Shown here: in pieces, positions 5,518 to 6,149 of the stretch
How the letters are laid out: each line of letters starts with the position of its first letter
Numbering within the stretch: position 1 is the stretch's first letter
Assembly: GCA_030740295.1 (NCBI GenBank)
Contig: JASLXP010001150.1
Coordinates: forward strand, 1-6,149
Direction of reading: 5' to 3'
Length of the DNA stretch: 6,149 nt
Origin: Planctomycetota bacterium
GTDB lineage: Bacteria; Planctomycetota; PUPC01; JACPCR01
The notes under the pieces: model-generated
Database searches by the model: none
The model's input: only the letters and a program-made list of their open reading frames with translations
What the model was told of the DNA's origin: nothing
Program-made: the position numbers and the translations under genes

Positions 5518-6149
5518 TCACGAAACTTTGTACTCCGGAATCCCTGGGCAGTCCGGATTGATATCCGGGCCGAAAAACTTCCAGACTTCCATGGTCTCGT
5601 TGCTTTCGTTTTTGTATTCCAGATCCTGGAGGGCGCGGTCGTGGGTGACGAGCAATTCGTCGTGGCCGAAATCACCGGCAACCACTTGAAGCCCGCCGAT
5701 GGTGCCTTTGCCCTTCCAGACCAGGACAGAGAAGACGCCGTTCTCGGAGCAGGTAAAGCTCTGTCCCGGCTCGACGACGAGACGCTTTCCGCTGAACGTT
5801 GTCGTGTTGTAGAAAATCCAGTACTCGGTACCGCCATCCTGACTGGTCTCTTCGACCAGGCGCTGGCCGAGGTGACGGTTTTCGTAGAAGTGACGGTCTC
5901 CCGAAAGTTCCCAATCGATCTGTTTGAGAATGATCCGTTCGCCGTACTTATCGACGTCTTCTTTGCAGATGTCTTTGTAAAGAAGCTCCTTCGGAATGAT
6001 CTTGCCGGCGACGAGGGCCTGGCACATGGAAAAGACGTCCGAGTTCTCCTGGAGCTCGAATGTCAGCGCGGTGCCCGGGCCGTGCAGGATGCCCGGAGGA
6101 ATGTGGAAGCCATCGCCCGGCACGAGCAGTTCGGCCCAGGCGTGCTGAA
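5518..6149 (-). CDS. Cupin-domain protein, N-terminus outside the window
   Basis: The frame is open to the window edge (first complete codon 6147-6145), so the N-terminus is missing; 209 residues are visible. A GTG at 6123 could be read as a start, but the upstream codons (QHAWAELLV) continue the domain, so I reject it. Visible residues 11-22 (GDGFHIPPGILH) match cupin motif 2, G-x5-P-x-G-x2-H, with H22 a likely metal ligand. A second jelly-roll-like stretch follows: a strand-rich segment around WIFYNTTTFSGKRLVVEPG, then WKGKGTIGG, then GHDELLVTHDRA (161-172) and a C-terminal KFFGPDI. It shows no clear metal-binding histidine set in the usual place. The architecture resembles bicupins such as phosphomannose-isomerase-like proteins, but I cannot assign an enzyme. 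No signal can be judged without the N-terminus. The gene may be co-transcribed with the lipoprotein gene. Confidence 0.75.
   Translation of the reverse strand, partial: QHAWAELLVPGDGFHIPPGILHGPGTALTFELQENSDVFSMCQALVAGKIIPKELLYKDICKEDVDKYGERIILKQIDWELSGDRHFYENRHLGQRLVEETSQDGGTEYWIFYNTTTFSGKRLVVEPGQSFTCSENGVFSVLVWKGKGTIGGLQVVAGDFGHDELLVTHDRALQDLEYKNESNETMEVWKFFGPDINPDCPGIPEYKVS

Noticed and set aside
6111..6123. GTG at 6123 as the start of the cupin gene
   Set aside because: The frame stays open to the window edge and the upstream codons continue the cupin strand leading into motif 2, so the gene is truncated by the window.

Overview
The window looks like chromosomal DNA from a PVC-superphylum bacterium (Planctomycetota, Verrucomicrobiota or Lentisphaerota) or a similar heterotroph such as Hydrogenedentota. 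The clues are an exported iduronate-2-sulfatase-type sulfatase, a secreted DUF1080 (3-keto-disaccharide hydrolase) protein, an exported FG-GAP/VCBS repeat protein with W/Y-ENP-type motifs, and a TIM-barrel sugar isomerase/epimerase. These families are expanded in such genomes. The exact phylum cannot be fixed from the sequence alone.

Layout, left to right: a sigma70-like promoter and a plus-strand sugar phosphate isomerase/epimerase (75-902); a convergent minus-strand FG-GAP protein (925-2124); 63 bp further on, a divergent plus-strand sulfatase (2188-3603); a 251-bp non-coding gap filled by a 64-bp tandem repeat array built from GAATC heptamers; a plus-strand DUF1080 protein (3855-4613); a 13-bp convergent junction lying inside a 15-bp palindrome; then a minus-strand pair, a cupin protein cut by the right edge (to 5518) followed by a lipoprotein with two LEA14/WHy-like domains (4627-5424).

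At least four of the six proteins carry export signals. The sulfatase, the DUF1080 protein and the epimerase suggest processing of sulfated and/or keto-glycans. A plausible reading is that sulfate is removed from glycans outside the cytoplasm, DUF1080 acts on 3-keto-glycosides there, and the TIM-barrel protein handles a sugar product inside the cell. No transporter, Gfo/Idh/MocA oxidoreductase, regulator or formylglycine-generating enzyme is visible, so this is a hypothesis. The orientations (+ - + + - -) show that it is not one operon.

The most unusual DNA is the repetitive material: two unrelated arrays with 7-bp periodicity. One (888-922) supplies the last codons and the stop of the epimerase gene. 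The other (3609-3842) has been amplified as three 64-bp units, each with a potential hairpin. I found no tRNA, rRNA, CRISPR array, insertion sequence or defence system, and no convincing new multi-gene system.
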